Of a stretch of 64,000 nt of DNA, positions 1 to 8,779 are shown one piece after another (position 1 is the first letter of the stretch; each line of letters starts with the position of its first letter). The position numbers and the translations under genes are program-made. The DNA lies in NCBI RefSeq assembly GCF_028595305.1, contig NZ_JAQQXS010000004.1:234827-298826 (forward strand), read 5' to 3'. The stretch comes from Roseateles koreensis. Its GTDB lineage: Bacteria > Pseudomonadota > Gammaproteobacteria > Burkholderiales > Burkholderiaceae_C. Below the pieces are notes generated by a model, which ran no database searches, was not told the DNA's origin, and saw only the letters and a list, made by a program, of their open reading frames with translations.

Positions 1-1202
1 GCGGCAATGGCGCGGGCGGCGACTTCGGGGTGCACGTCGTCCGTCACGTCGGTGGCGGTGCCGCCGGTGGAGAGGTTGGCGTTGTTGCGCAGGATGACGC
101 GGCGGCCTTTTTCGGGAATCGACTCAGGCGTCAAATCCTGCTGGGTCAGGCGCGCCACGGCGATGTCGTCAAAGCGGATCTTGGTCAGCGAGGTGGCATG
201 GCCGTCGCCGCGCTTGGGGTCGGCGTTGACCTTGTCGACCAGTTGCTTGACGGTCAGCACGCCGTCGCCGATCACGTGCGGCGGGTCGCGGCGGGCGGCG
301 GCGACCAGTTTGTCGCCGATCACCAGCAGGCGGTAGTCGCTGCCGGGCAAGAATTTTTCGACCATCACGGTGCCGATCTCGTCGGCCGCCTTGTAGGCGA
401 TTTCCATGTGCTCGCGGCTGGCCACGTTGACGGTGACGCCCTTGCCCTGGTTGCCGTCTTGCGGCTTCACCACCACGGGCAGGCCTACTTCCAGTGCCAC
501 GGCCCAGGCTTCGTCGACCGAGTGCACGGGGCTACCGATGGGCACCGGCACGCCGGCCGACTGCAGCAGGCGCTTGCTCAGGTCTTTGTCTTGCGCGATG
601 GATTCAGAAACAGCGCTGGTGGCGTCGACTTCAGCCGCCCAGATGCGGCGCTGCTTCGCACCCCAGCCGAATTGCACCAGGCTACCTTGGGTGAGGCGGC
701 GGTAGGGCACGCCCCGGGCCACTGCGGCGTTGACGATGGAGCCGGTCGAAGGGCCCATGCGCACGTCTTCGTCCAACTCGCGCAGTTGCGCCAGGGTGGC
801 GTCGGCGTCGAAGCTGCCGCCATCGCGGGCGGCTTCAACCAGCTTGCAAGCGTGTTCGAAGGCCAGGCGGCCCACATCTTCTTCGCTGTATTCAACCACC
901 ACCTGGTAGCTGCCGGGCTCGGAGGTGATGTGGGTATGGCTGAAGGTGACGGGGCAGCCTGCCTGGGCCTGCAGGGCCAGCGTGGCCTGCTCAAGCACGT
1001 GCGCCAGGGAGATCGGCGCGCGGCTGGCGCTGGAGGGCCGCAGGGCACCAATGCTGGGGAAGAGGGCGCGCAGCCGGGCCTCGAACTGGGGCAGGGCGGC
1101 GATCGATTGTTCCTCGGCATTGCAATGCACGACAGCCTCGATGGCCGTATGGCGGCTCCACATATTGGGGCCACGCAGTGCACGGGTGCGAGAGACTTCC
1201 AT
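1..1202 (-). CDS. cphA: Cyanophycin synthetase, N-terminal 400 residues (runs off the left edge)
   Basis: ATP-dependent synthesis of cyanophycin (multi-L-arginyl-poly-L-aspartate), a cytoplasmic nitrogen store. The reading frame opens at an ATG at 1202 and stays open to the window edge, so only the N-terminal domain and most of the ATP-grasp (G) domain are visible. The start region carries RALRGPNMWS, the signature of CphA N-termini. Further in, QGSLVQFGWGAKQRRIWAAE and a PVVVKPQDGNQGKGVTV ATP-grasp loop are easily read. The Mur-ligase-like C-terminal domain lies outside the window. It sits 100 bp downstream of a second cphA-like gene on the same strand, the usual paired arrangement in Burkholderiales, and is probably co-transcribed with it. 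Confidence 0.93.
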   Translation of the reverse strand, partial: MEVSRTRALRGPNMWSRHTAIEAVVHCNAEEQSIAALPQFEARLRALFPSIGALRPSSASRAPISLAHVLEQATLALQAQAGCPVTFSHTHITSEPGSYQVVVEYSEEDVGRLAFEHACKLVEAARDGGSFDADATLAQLRELDEDVRMGPSTGSIVNAAVARGVPYRRLTQGSLVQFGWGAKQRRIWAAEVDATSAVSESIAQDKDLSKRLLQSAGVPVPIGSPVHSVDEAWAVALEVGLPVVVKPQDGNQGKGVTVNVASREHMEIAYKAADEIGTVMVEKFLPGSDYRLLVIGDKLVAAARRDPPHVIGDGVLTVKQLVDKVNADPKRGDGHATSLTKIRFDDIAVARLTQQDLTPESIPEKGRRVILRNNANLSTGGTATDVTDDVHPEVAARAIA

Positions 1203-1265
1203 GGTTTGCTGTCTTTCGATTCTGGGTCAGGCGAAAAAAGGGGCGCGGGGGCGTCGGACGTCGGG

Positions 1266-1293
1266 CTTGGGGCTTGGGGCTTGGGGCTTGGGG
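1266..1293. repeat. Four tandem copies of a 7-bp repeat between the two cph genes
   Basis: The heptamer cttgggg is repeated four times without error (1266-1272, 1273-1279, 1280-1286, 1287-1293), followed by a partial copy. It lies in the 100-bp gap between the two cyanophycin synthetase genes. On the transcribed (minus) strand the unit reads ccccaag. Slippage could vary copy number. No function can be assigned from sequence. Confidence 0.85.
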
Positions 1294-1302
1294 CTGGGCC
1301 GG

Positions 1303-3492
1303 TCAGGCCTGCAACTCCGGCACGAAGGTGTCGAGGCCGGCTGAAATGAGCTCAGAGGGGATGTTCATCGCCCAGGCCGTGGCTACTGCGGCCAACACCG
1401 TGGCTGCGTCGATTTCGGCCGTTACGGCGGCGGGGCTGGCGGCAAAGCGGCGCAGCAGAGCGTCTACATTGGCGCCCGAGGTTTCAGACAGGCCCTGGGC
1501 CAGCACCGCAGCGCCGCCCTGTAGGAACACGGCACGGCCACCCTTGGCGCGATGCTCGGCCAGGGCAGGGGAGGCGCCATCCATTGCGTAGAGGATGACC
1601 TCGCCGTCGCACAGCTCCACCATGTCGAGCAGTCGCGGCTCGGCGGCGTTGAGCACGGCGGTGCCTTCGCTCAGCACCACGTCGATCTGGGTGCGTAGCA
1701 CCTTGAAGAGCTGGTCTTCGGTCAGCACGTCATAGTGCGCCAGGCCGGCGATGCCGCCCATGTCGGTGACCACGCCCACGTGACAGCGGTCATAGGCCAG
1801 GCCGTCGCGCAGCACGCTTTCGGCGCTGTTTTCGATCACGACAGCGTCCACGCCGCGGTTCATCAGCAGGCGGTGCGAGGCGTCCCAGCGGGCGCTGTTC
1901 TTGCGCTCGACACGGCGGGTGCCCAGGAACAAGCCTTCGGTGCAGGCCAAGCCAACATGGCGGCCGTTCAGGTGCAGCAACCAGGCCACCAGGCGTGAAA
2001 TGGTGTGCGTGCCGCGTGAGCCGGCAATGCCCACCACGGGGATGCGACCGGTTTCATCATCGGCAAACAGGTGGTCGATGATGGCCTGGCCGACGGGCTG
2101 GGGCATGCCCTCAGCGGGCTTCAGATGCATCAGCAGGCCGGGGCCGGCGTTGACTTCGACGATGGCGCCACCCTGCTCGTGGAGCGGGCGGGAGATGTCT
2201 TGCGCCACCAGGTCGATGCCAGCGATGTCCAGGCCAATCACCCGGGCGGCCAGCGAGACGATGTGGGCCACCTCGGGGTGAACCTGGTCCGTGCAGTCGA
2301 TCGCGACATTGCCGTTGCGCTGGATCAGCACCTCGCGGCCGGTTTCAGGGATGGCGTCGATTGTCAGGCCCTGGCGCTCCAGGTCGAGCAGGATCACCGA
2401 GTCTTCTTGGGCATTGATGCGGTTGAGTGGGAATTCTTCGGTCAGGCCGCGGCGTGGGTCGTTGTTGATTTGTGTGTCAATCAACTCGGCCACGCTTTGC
2501 CGACCGTCCCCGGTGACGGTTGCAATATCACCGCGCGCAGCGGCCACCACCTTGCCGCCCACCACCAGCAGGCGATGCTCGTTGCCCGGGATGTAGCTTT
2601 CCACCAAGACTTCACTGCCGTGCTCTTCGGCCAATTTGAAGGCAGCCATCACGTCTTCGCGCTTTTTCAGGTCGAGCGTGACCCCCCGGCCGTGGTTGCC
2701 GTCGGAAGGCTTGATGACCACGGGCAGGCCCAGGTCTTCAGCGGCGTCCCAGGCGGCTTCGGCGGTTTTCACGGCCACGCCAGCGGGCACCGGGATGCCG
2801 CAGGACTTCAGCAGCGTCTTGGTAAGGTCTTTGTCGCCGGCAATACCTTCGGCAATGGCGCTGGTCATGTCGGTCTCAGCCGTCCAGATGCGGCGTTGGC
2901 GCGCACCGTGGCCCAGTTGGACGAGATTGCCGTCGTTCAGGCGGATGTGGGGGATGCGGCGGTCGGTCGCTGCGGCCACGATGGCGGCTGTTGAGGGGCC
3001 GAGGTAGCAGTCGTCCAGCTTGTCGCGCACCCGGGCCACGGCGGCGGGCACGTCGATCGGCGTGTCGTTGATCGCGGCCATCAAAAGGGCGTGGCCTTCG
3101 GCCAGGGCGCTGCGTGCCACTTGCTCGTCACGGGCACGGAAGACCATGCGGTAGACGCCGCGCTGGCTGGTGCTGCGGGTTTGGCCAAAGCCGGTGGGCA
3201 TGCCGGCCAGATTGAGCAACTCGATCACCACATGCTCCAGCACGTGCCCGCACCAGGTGCCCTCCAGCAGGCGCTGCAAAAAGCCGCCGCGCTCGCCCAC
3301 GCCGCAGTGGTGTTCGATCAAGGCGGGCAGCGCTTGGGTCAGGCGCTCGTTGAACCCAGGCAGCAGGTGGCTGGGGAAGTCTTCCAACTCGCCAAGGTCC
3401 AGCCAGACTTCCAGCACCGGCCGATAGGTCCACATATTGGGACCGCGCAAATAGTTGATGCGCAGCAGCTTGATGTCTTCTTTCTTGCTCAT
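1303..3492 (-). CDS. Cyanophycin synthetase paralogue with degenerate Mur-ligase P-loop (CphA'-like)
   Basis: A 729-residue cyanophycin synthetase family protein. The chosen start (ATG at 3492, MSKKEDIKLLRINYLRGPNMW) places the conserved RGPNMW segment where it lies in the family; an upstream in-frame start would add an unconserved tail. The ATP-grasp domain is intact (PVVIKPSDGNHGRGVTLDL). The C-terminal Mur-ligase-like domain begins near residue 485, but its nucleotide-binding loop reads GIAGSRGTHT around residues 488-497 instead of the canonical GTNGKTT, so the P-loop lysine is missing. CphA2-type enzymes, which polymerise beta-Asp-Arg dipeptides, and the CphA' paralogues of Ralstonia relatives are known variants of the family. 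Which role applies here is inference. It is the first gene of a minus-strand pair and diverges from the ABC transporter gene. Confidence 0.9.
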   Translation of the reverse strand: MSKKEDIKLLRINYLRGPNMWTYRPVLEVWLDLGELEDFPSHLLPGFNERLTQALPALIEHHCGVGERGGFLQRLLEGTWCGHVLEHVVIELLNLAGMPTGFGQTRSTSQRGVYRMVFRARDEQVARSALAEGHALLMAAINDTPIDVPAAVARVRDKLDDCYLGPSTAAIVAAATDRRIPHIRLNDGNLVQLGHGARQRRIWTAETDMTSAIAEGIAGDKDLTKTLLKSCGIPVPAGVAVKTAEAAWDAAEDLGLPVVIKPSDGNHGRGVTLDLKKREDVMAAFKLAEEHGSEVLVESYIPGNEHRLLVVGGKVVAAARGDIATVTGDGRQSVAELIDTQINNDPRRGLTEEFPLNRINAQEDSVILLDLERQGLTIDAIPETGREVLIQRNGNVAIDCTDQVHPEVAHIVSLAARVIGLDIAGIDLVAQDISRPLHEQGGAIVEVNAGPGLLMHLKPAEGMPQPVGQAIIDHLFADDETGRIPVVGIAGSRGTHTISRLVAWLLHLNGRHVGLACTEGLFLGTRRVERKNSARWDASHRLLMNRGVDAVVIENSAESVLRDGLAYDRCHVGVVTDMGGIAGLAHYDVLTEDQLFKVLRTQIDVVLSEGTAVLNAAEPRLLDMVELCDGEVILYAMDGASPALAEHRAKGGRAVFLQGGAAVLAQGLSETSGANVDALLRRFAASPAAVTAEIDAATVLAAVATAWAMNIPSELISAGLDTFVPELQA

Positions 3493-3726
3493 GGATGGGC
3501 TGTCAGGGTGGACTGTGGGGCAGGGGAAATGATCTGAATTTTGCAGGGATTCGCAGCAGGACGACATTGTGCGCTCAGTTTGGGGTCGATTTGGCGCTTA
3601 CGCGGGGTGTCGGGCCGCTGCCGAGCCGACGAATTTCGCGGTTTGCCCGAGCGCTTGCGCGTATGAGTGAAAATCCGCGCTCAGACAACGCTGGGCGTCC
3701 CTCGCGAACCTGGGCTCAAAATCACA
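3493..3726. promoter_or_regulatory. Divergent promoter region between the cph genes and the ABC exporter gene
   Basis: A 234-bp gap separates the divergent cyanophycin synthetase and ABC transporter genes, so promoters for both must lie here. I could not identify a convincing -35/-10 pair, sigma54 site or operator palindrome. An alternative GTG start for the exporter at 3667 would shorten the gap. Confidence 0.4.
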
Positions 3727-6015
3727 ATGCAGCATCATCATCCTGTCGAAACGTCACCGCAGCATCCCCAATGGACCGCCTTGCAAGCGCGTCTGCTTGC
3801 CCATGAGAACGTTCAAGCCCATCTGGAGGTTGACCTCGACTCGCGCATGCGGTTCGCCAGTGGCCTGTTGGCGCTGACCACGCAGCGTCTGTTGGCCTGG
3901 GACCCGGCGAGCGGTGAATGGCAGGAATGGCCCTTGCGTCCCAGCCTGGAGATGCGCATCAGCGACCACGCCGGCATCGGCAGCCTGGAACTGGTCGAAG
4001 GCGCGCAGCGCTTGGCCCAGTGGCGCTTCACCCTGCAGATCAACCTGCAGGCGCAGCGCTGGCAAGAGGCCTTCGAGCGCCGCTTGGAGCCGCCCAGCGA
4101 AAGCACTGAGGAGCTGGAGTTCTGCCCCAGTTGCAAGGCCCCGCTGCCCCCTCGCAGCGAGGAGGGCAGTGAAGAGTGCCCCACCTGCGCCCGCGAGCTG
4201 CACACGCCGCCCTCCACCTGGGTGCTGCTGCGGCTGTGGCGTTTTGCCCGCCCCTACCAGGGTCAGTTGCTGCTGGGCTTTTTGCTGATGCTGGGGGCCA
4301 CGGCCGCCACCTTGGTGGGCCCTTATTTGTACCGACCGCTGATGGACGAGGTGCTGATCCCCTTTCAGGCGGGCCATACGATTGATCCCTGGCTGGTTGC
4401 GCTCTATTTGAGCGGCCTGCTGGGTGCCGGTCTGGTGTCCTGGTTGCTGGGCTGGGCCAAGACTTACATTCTCGCGCTGGTGTCCGAGCGCATCGCGGCG
4501 GATCTGCGCACGCACACCTTCGAGCATTTGCTGTCGCTGTCGCTGGAGTACTTTGGCAACAAGCGCACCGGTGATCTGATGTCGCGCATCGGCTCAGAGA
4601 CCGACCGCATCAGCGTCTTCTTGTCCCTGCATGCGCTGGACTTCATCACCGACGTGCTGATGCTGACCATGACGGCAGCGATCCTCTTCTCCATCAACCA
4701 TTGGCTGGCCTTGGCCACCCTGGTGCCGCTGCCCTTCATCGCCTGGATGATCCATTTGGTGCGGGATCGCCTGCGCACCGGTTTCGAGAAAATCGACCGC
4801 GTCTGGGGCGAGGTGACTTCCGTGCTGGCCGACACCATTCCCGGCATCCGTGTGGTCAAGGCCTTTGCACAGGAGCAGCGCGAAGCCCGCCGCTTCAAAG
4901 ACGCCAACGACAACAACCTCAAGGTGAACGACAAGCTCAACAAAACCTGGAGCCTGTTCACGCCCACGGTGTCCTTGTTGACCGAGATGGGCTTGCTGGT
5001 GGTGTGGGCCTACGGCATCTACCTGATCTCGCACCAGAGCATCACGGTCGGGGTTCTGACCTCGTTCCTGGCCTATATCGGCCGTTTCTATGGGCGCATG
5101 GACTCGATGAGCCGCATCGTTTCGGTGACGCAAAAAGCGGCGGCTGGCGCCAAGCGCATCTTCGACATCCTGGACCATCAATCCAACGTGCCGGAGCCTG
5201 CAAACCCGGTGGAGATGAACAAGGTGCAGGGCGGGCTGCAGATCGAAGACATTGGCTTCCGCTACGGCAACCGTGCGGTGATCCGTGGCCTGACGCTGGA
5301 GATCAAGCCCGGTGAAATGATCGGCCTGGTGGGTCACAGTGGTTCTGGCAAGAGCACGCTGGTGAACCTGATCTGCCGCTTCTATGACGTTACAGAAGGC
5401 GGCATCCGGGTCGACGGCGTGGACCTGCGCCGCATTCGCGTGGCCGACTATCGCCGCCACATCGGCCTGGTGCTGCAGGAGCCGTTTTTGTTCTTCGGCA
5501 CCATTGCCGAGAACATCGCCTACGGCAAGCCTGACGCCAGCCGCGAAGAGATCGTGGCCGCCGCCCGTGCCGCGCACGCGCATGAGTTCATCCTGCGCCT
5601 GCCGCAGGGCTATGACTCGCTGGTGGGTGAGCGCGGCCAGGGCCTGTCGGGCGGCGAGCGCCAACGCATCTCCATCGCCCGGGCGCTGCTGATCGACCCG
5701 CGCATCCTGATCCTTGACGAAGCCACTTCGTCGGTAGACACCGAGACCGAAAAAGAAATCCAAAAAGCGCTGGACAACCTGGTGCAGGGCCGTACCACCA
5801 TCGCCATCGCCCACCGCTTGTCCACCCTGCGCAAGGCCGACCGCCTGGTGGTGATGGACCGCGGCCAGGTGGTTGAAGTGGGCCCGCACGACGCGCTGAT
5901 GGAAAAGCGTGGCCACTACTGGCGCCTCTACGAGGCGCAGGCCCGCCGTGTTGACGCTGAAGACGCTGTGCCGTTGCTGCCGCCCAACCTGTCCGCCCAT
6001 ACCCAGAACGCTTGA
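3727..6015 (+). CDS. ABC exporter (fused TMD-NBD) with N-terminal PH-like domain and zinc ribbon, cyanophycin-associated
   Basis: A 762-residue inner-membrane ABC half-exporter. Domains in order: a small beta-rich N-terminal domain (about 1-120), a zinc ribbon with CPSC near residue 132 and CPTC near 150, a six-helix exporter TMD (about 170-480), and an ATPase with Walker A GHSGSGKST near 536, signature LSGGERQ near 640 and Walker B ILILDEATSS near 660. Ordinary MsbA-like exporters lack the N-terminal extension. Adjacent genes for cyanophycin synthetases and a DUF1854 protein match the conserved association in which this type is described as a cyanophycin-metabolism-associated ABC transporter. 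The substrate is unknown. The start is uncertain: ATG 3727 is chosen over an in-frame GTG at 3667. It is followed after 11 bp by the DUF1854 gene. Confidence 0.9.
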   Translation: MQHHHPVETSPQHPQWTALQARLLAHENVQAHLEVDLDSRMRFASGLLALTTQRLLAWDPASGEWQEWPLRPSLEMRISDHAGIGSLELVEGAQRLAQWRFTLQINLQAQRWQEAFERRLEPPSESTEELEFCPSCKAPLPPRSEEGSEECPTCARELHTPPSTWVLLRLWRFARPYQGQLLLGFLLMLGATAATLVGPYLYRPLMDEVLIPFQAGHTIDPWLVALYLSGLLGAGLVSWLLGWAKTYILALVSERIAADLRTHTFEHLLSLSLEYFGNKRTGDLMSRIGSETDRISVFLSLHALDFITDVLMLTMTAAILFSINHWLALATLVPLPFIAWMIHLVRDRLRTGFEKIDRVWGEVTSVLADTIPGIRVVKAFAQEQREARRFKDANDNNLKVNDKLNKTWSLFTPTVSLLTEMGLLVVWAYGIYLISHQSITVGVLTSFLAYIGRFYGRMDSMSRIVSVTQKAAAGAKRIFDILDHQSNVPEPANPVEMNKVQGGLQIEDIGFRYGNRAVIRGLTLEIKPGEMIGLVGHSGSGKSTLVNLICRFYDVTEGGIRVDGVDLRRIRVADYRRHIGLVLQEPFLFFGTIAENIAYGKPDASREEIVAAARAAHAHEFILRLPQGYDSLVGERGQGLSGGERQRISIARALLIDPRILILDEATSSVDTETEKEIQKALDNLVQGRTTIAIAHRLSTLRKADRLVVMDRGQVVEVGPHDALMEKRGHYWRLYEAQARRVDAEDAVPLLPPNLSAHTQNA

Positions 6016-6026
6016 GCGAGCCTGCC

Positions 6027-6500
6027 ATGACAACCCCCACCTATCAAAAGCTGGAACGCAATGCCCTGGGCCGCCTGGTGCTGACCGACGCCGCAGGCAC
6101 GCTGCACGAGGCCGTGGTGCCCGTGCGCGCCCACCCCATTTCGGCGCCGGACGAAGGGCTCTCCCTGGTCGGGCAAGACGGCCACGAGCTGGCCTGGATC
6201 GACCGGCTCTCCGCCTTGCCTGCGCCCGACCGGGCCTTGCTGGAGGCCGAGCTGGCCAGCCGCGACTTCATGCCCACCATCCTGAGCATCAAGGCTGTGT
6301 CTACCTACTCCACGCCCAGCCAATGGACGGTGCAGACCGACCGGGGCGAGACGCAATTCATCCTGCGCACCGAAGAAGACATCCGCCGCCTTGGCGAAGG
6401 CCGTCTGCTGATCGCCAGCAGCCACGGTCTGCAGCTGATGCTGCCGGACCGCTTTGCGCTGGACAAGGGGTCGAAGAAGATTCTGGAACGCTTCCTCTGA
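6027..6500 (+). CDS. DUF1854 family protein, cyanophycin-associated
   Basis: A 157-residue soluble protein with the hallmarks of DUF1854: an N-terminal LGRLVLTDAAG segment, RDFMPTILSI in the middle and a basic C-terminal half ending in DKGSKKILERFL. No catalytic motif is recognisable. It lies 11 bp after the ABC exporter and is almost certainly co-transcribed with it; a TTG at 6012 overlapping the exporter stop codon is an alternative start that would couple translation. Genomic linkage to cyanophycin synthetase suggests a role with the transporter, perhaps as an accessory or regulatory subunit, but that is inference. Confidence 0.85.
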   Translation: MTTPTYQKLERNALGRLVLTDAAGTLHEAVVPVRAHPISAPDEGLSLVGQDGHELAWIDRLSALPAPDRALLEAELASRDFMPTILSIKAVSTYSTPSQWTVQTDRGETQFILRTEEDIRRLGEGRLLIASSHGLQLMLPDRFALDKGSKKILERFL

Positions 6501-6575
6501 TTGCCCTCGGCGTCGCTTGGGCGCCGCCGCATGCTTTTAACCTGCGATGCCTGTGCTGTGATTAAAATGCCTGTC

Positions 6576-6601
6576 AATTGACGTTTACGTAAACGTCAAT
6601 T
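6576..6601. promoter_or_regulatory. 26-bp perfect palindrome, probable operator of the ivd cluster
   Basis: The 26 bases centred on ttacgtaa (half site aattgacgttta) are identical on both strands. The palindrome lies about 125 bp upstream of ivd and contains a possible -35 (ttgacg at 6579). Leucine-degradation genes of proteobacteria are commonly controlled by the MerR-type LiuR or the TetR-type LiuQ, which bind palindromes rich in ACGT steps. Assignment to such a regulator is inference, since no regulator gene is adjacent. Confidence 0.65.
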
Positions 6602-6680
6602 AAAGGTTTTTGCCGCAAAGCCGACGGTGGATTTAGGATCATCCGGTGATGTGATGCTTGAGCCCTTCATTAAATCGACT

Positions 6681-6706
6681 CTGACCCCATTAACTGACCC
6701 CATTAA
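6681..6706. repeat. Two perfect tandem 13-bp repeats upstream of ivd
   Basis: ctgaccccattaa occurs twice back to back (6681-6693 and 6694-6706), ending 18 bp before the ivd start codon and just upstream of its ribosome-binding site. It would lie in the leader or near the transcription start. No known element is recognised. Confidence 0.8.
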
Positions 6707-6724
6707 AAGATTCTGGAGACTTGC

Positions 6725-7912
6725 ATGAGCGCGACGAATTTACCCGGCCTGAATTTTCAACTCGGTGAAGACATTGACGCCTTGCGGGACGCGGTGCGGG
6801 ATTTTGCGCAGGCGGAGATTGCACCTCGGGCGGCCGAGATCGATCGCAACGACCAATTCCCCATGGACCTGTGGCGCAAGATGGGTGAGTTGGGCGTGCT
6901 GGGCATCACCGTGAGCGAGGAATACGGTGGCGCGAACATGGGGTACCTGGCCCACATGATCGCCATGGAGGAAATCAGCCGTGCCTCGGCCTCGGTGGGC
7001 CTGAGCTACGGCGCGCACAGCAATTTGTGTGTGAATCAGATCAATCGCAACGGCAATGCCGCGCAAAAGGCCAAGTACCTGCCCAAGCTGATCAGCGGCG
7101 AGCATGTGGGGGCCCTGGCCATGAGCGAGCCCGGTGCTGGCTCCGACGTGATCAGCATGAAGCTGCGCGCCGACGAAAAGGGCGGCTGTTACGTGCTCAA
7201 CGGCAGCAAGATGTGGATCACCAACGGCCCGGACGCCGACACGCTGGTGGTCTACGCCAAGACCGAGCCCGAGTTGGGCGCACGCGGGGTCACGGCCTTT
7301 TTGATTGAAAAAGGCATGCCGGGCTTCTCCGTTGCACAGAAGCTGGACAAGCTGGGTATGCGCGGCAGCCACACGGGCGAGCTGGTGTTCAACAACGTGG
7401 AGGTGCCGGCCGAGAACGTGCTGGGCACTTTGAATGGCGGTGCCAAGGTGCTGATGTCTGGCCTGGACTACGAGCGCGCGGTGCTGACGGGCGGCCCTCT
7501 GGGCATCATGCAATCGGTGATGGACAACGTGGTGCCCTATATCCATGACCGCAAGCAGTTCGGCCAGAGCATTGGTGAATTTCAGCTGATCCAAGGCAAG
7601 GTGGCCGATATGTACACCGTGCTGCAGGCCGGGCGCTCGTTTGCCTACACCGTGGCCAAGAACCTGGACATGCTGGGCACCGAGCATGTGCGCCAGGTGC
7701 GCAAGGACTGTGCTTCCGTCATCCTCTGGTGCGCCGAAAAAGCCACCTGGATGGCCGGTGAGGGTGTGCAGATCTTCGGCGGCAATGGCTACATCAACGA
7801 CTACCCGCTGGGCCGCCTCTGGCGCGACGCCAAGCTGTATGAGATTGGGGCGGGCACCAGCGAAATCCGCCGCATGTTGATTGGGCGTGAGCTGTTTGCA
7901 GAGACGATGTAA
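6725..7912 (+). CDS. ivd: Isovaleryl-CoA dehydrogenase
   Basis: FAD-dependent oxidation of isovaleryl-CoA to 3-methylcrotonyl-CoA in leucine catabolism. The 395-residue product has the standard acyl-CoA dehydrogenase layout. Diagnostic for this member is the catalytic glutamate in the internal helix ([14 protein letters not shown], Glu250) instead of the C-terminal position used by short- and medium-chain enzymes. [11 protein letters not shown] and the C-terminal [19 protein letters not shown] are also typical. A ggag ribosome-binding site precedes ATG 6725. It is the first gene of a plus-strand cluster behind a 26-bp palindrome, which probably controls it. Confidence 0.95.
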   Translation: MSATNLPGLNFQLGEDIDALRDAVRDFAQAEIAPRAAEIDRNDQFPMDLWRKMGELGVLGITVSEEYGGANMGYLAHMIAMEEISRASASVGLSYGAHSNLCVNQINRNGNAAQKAKYLPKLISGEHVGALAMSEPGAGSDVISMKLRADEKGGCYVLNGSKMWITNGPDADTLVVYAKTEPELGARGVTAFLIEKGMPGFSVAQKLDKLGMRGSHTGELVFNNVEVPAENVLGTLNGGAKVLMSGLDYERAVLTGGPLGIMQSVMDNVVPYIHDRKQFGQSIGEFQLIQGKVADMYTVLQAGRSFAYTVAKNLDMLGTEHVRQVRKDCASVILWCAEKATWMAGEGVQIFGGNGYINDYPLGRLWRDAKLYEIGAGTSEIRRMLIGRELFAETM

Positions 7913-8011
7913 GCGCGCTTTAAGGACGAACCCAGCGCCGCCGCCGGGCTGTCATCGCGCCGTCAACTGGACGTCAAGTTGATATAAGCCTGAGGGCCGA
8001 CAATAGGACGC

Positions 8012-8704
8012 ATGAGTACCAATCTTCAAGAGTTGCTGGACAGCAACAAGCAATGGGCCGCCAACACCGAGGCGCGCGAACCGGGCTTTTTCAGCCGACT
8101 GCTGGAGCAGCAGACGCCGCAATACCTGTGGATCGGCTGCGCCGACAGCCGGGTGCCGGCCAATGACTTGGTCAATTTGCTGCCCGGCGAGTTGTTTGTG
8201 CATCGCAATGTGGCCAATGTGGTGGTGCACTCCGATCTCAACTGCCTGTCGGTGATGCAGTTTGCGGTGGACGCGCTCAAGGTCAAGCACATCATCGTGG
8301 TGGGCCACTCCAACTGCGGTGGCGTGAAAGCTGCTTTGCTGGATGCGCGTGTCGGGCTGGTGGATAACTGGCTGCGTCATGTGCAAGACGTGCGCAATCA
8401 TCACCATGAGTGGCTGGATCAATTGCAGCCCGAGCAACGTGTCAACGCTTTGTGCGAGCTCAATGTGCTGGAGCAGGCTCGCAATGCCTGCCAGACCACG
8501 GTGGTGCAAGACGCGTGGGCCCGTGGGCAAGAGGTGGTGGTGCATGGCTGGGTTTATGGCCTGCACAACGGCTTGCTGGAAGACTTGGCCATCACTGCGG
8601 CGGCGGCGGACGAAGTGGCGCCGGCATTCCAGACCGCTTTGCGTGCCGTCAAAAGACGTTACGAGCAGGCGCGATTTTCTCAACTAAGCTCAGAAGCTTC
8701 ATAG
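8012..8704 (+). CDS. can: Beta-class carbonic anhydrase
   Basis: Zinc enzyme interconverting CO2 and bicarbonate. The 230-residue protein carries the beta-class ligand set: Cys43 and the catalytic-dyad Asp45-Arg47 in IGCADSRV, then His99 and Cys102 in GHSNCGG. Length and motif spacing match bacterial Can/CynT proteins. Its place between ivd and aceK suggests it supplies bicarbonate to biotin-dependent carboxylases such as methylcrotonyl-CoA carboxylase, although no carboxylase genes are in this window. The 99-bp gap to ivd leaves room for either read-through or its own promoter. Confidence 0.94.
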   Translation: MSTNLQELLDSNKQWAANTEAREPGFFSRLLEQQTPQYLWIGCADSRVPANDLVNLLPGELFVHRNVANVVVHSDLNCLSVMQFAVDALKVKHIIVVGHSNCGGVKAALLDARVGLVDNWLRHVQDVRNHHHEWLDQLQPEQRVNALCELNVLEQARNACQTTVVQDAWARGQEVVVHGWVYGLHNGLLEDLAITAAAADEVAPAFQTALRAVKRRYEQARFSQLSSEAS

Positions 8705-8779
8705 GCCTCGCGAGTGCCCGGCCCGCACAGGTGTGCAGGGGTGGGGCCGAGTGAGCCCTCAAGTCAATCTGGAGTGCCG

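Noticed and set aside
30..1349. Long plus-strand open frame opposite the partial cyanophycin synthetase gene
   Set aside because: The minus strand encodes an unmistakable CphA; the plus frame is a His/Gly/Ala-rich mirror of GC-rich codons with no domain.
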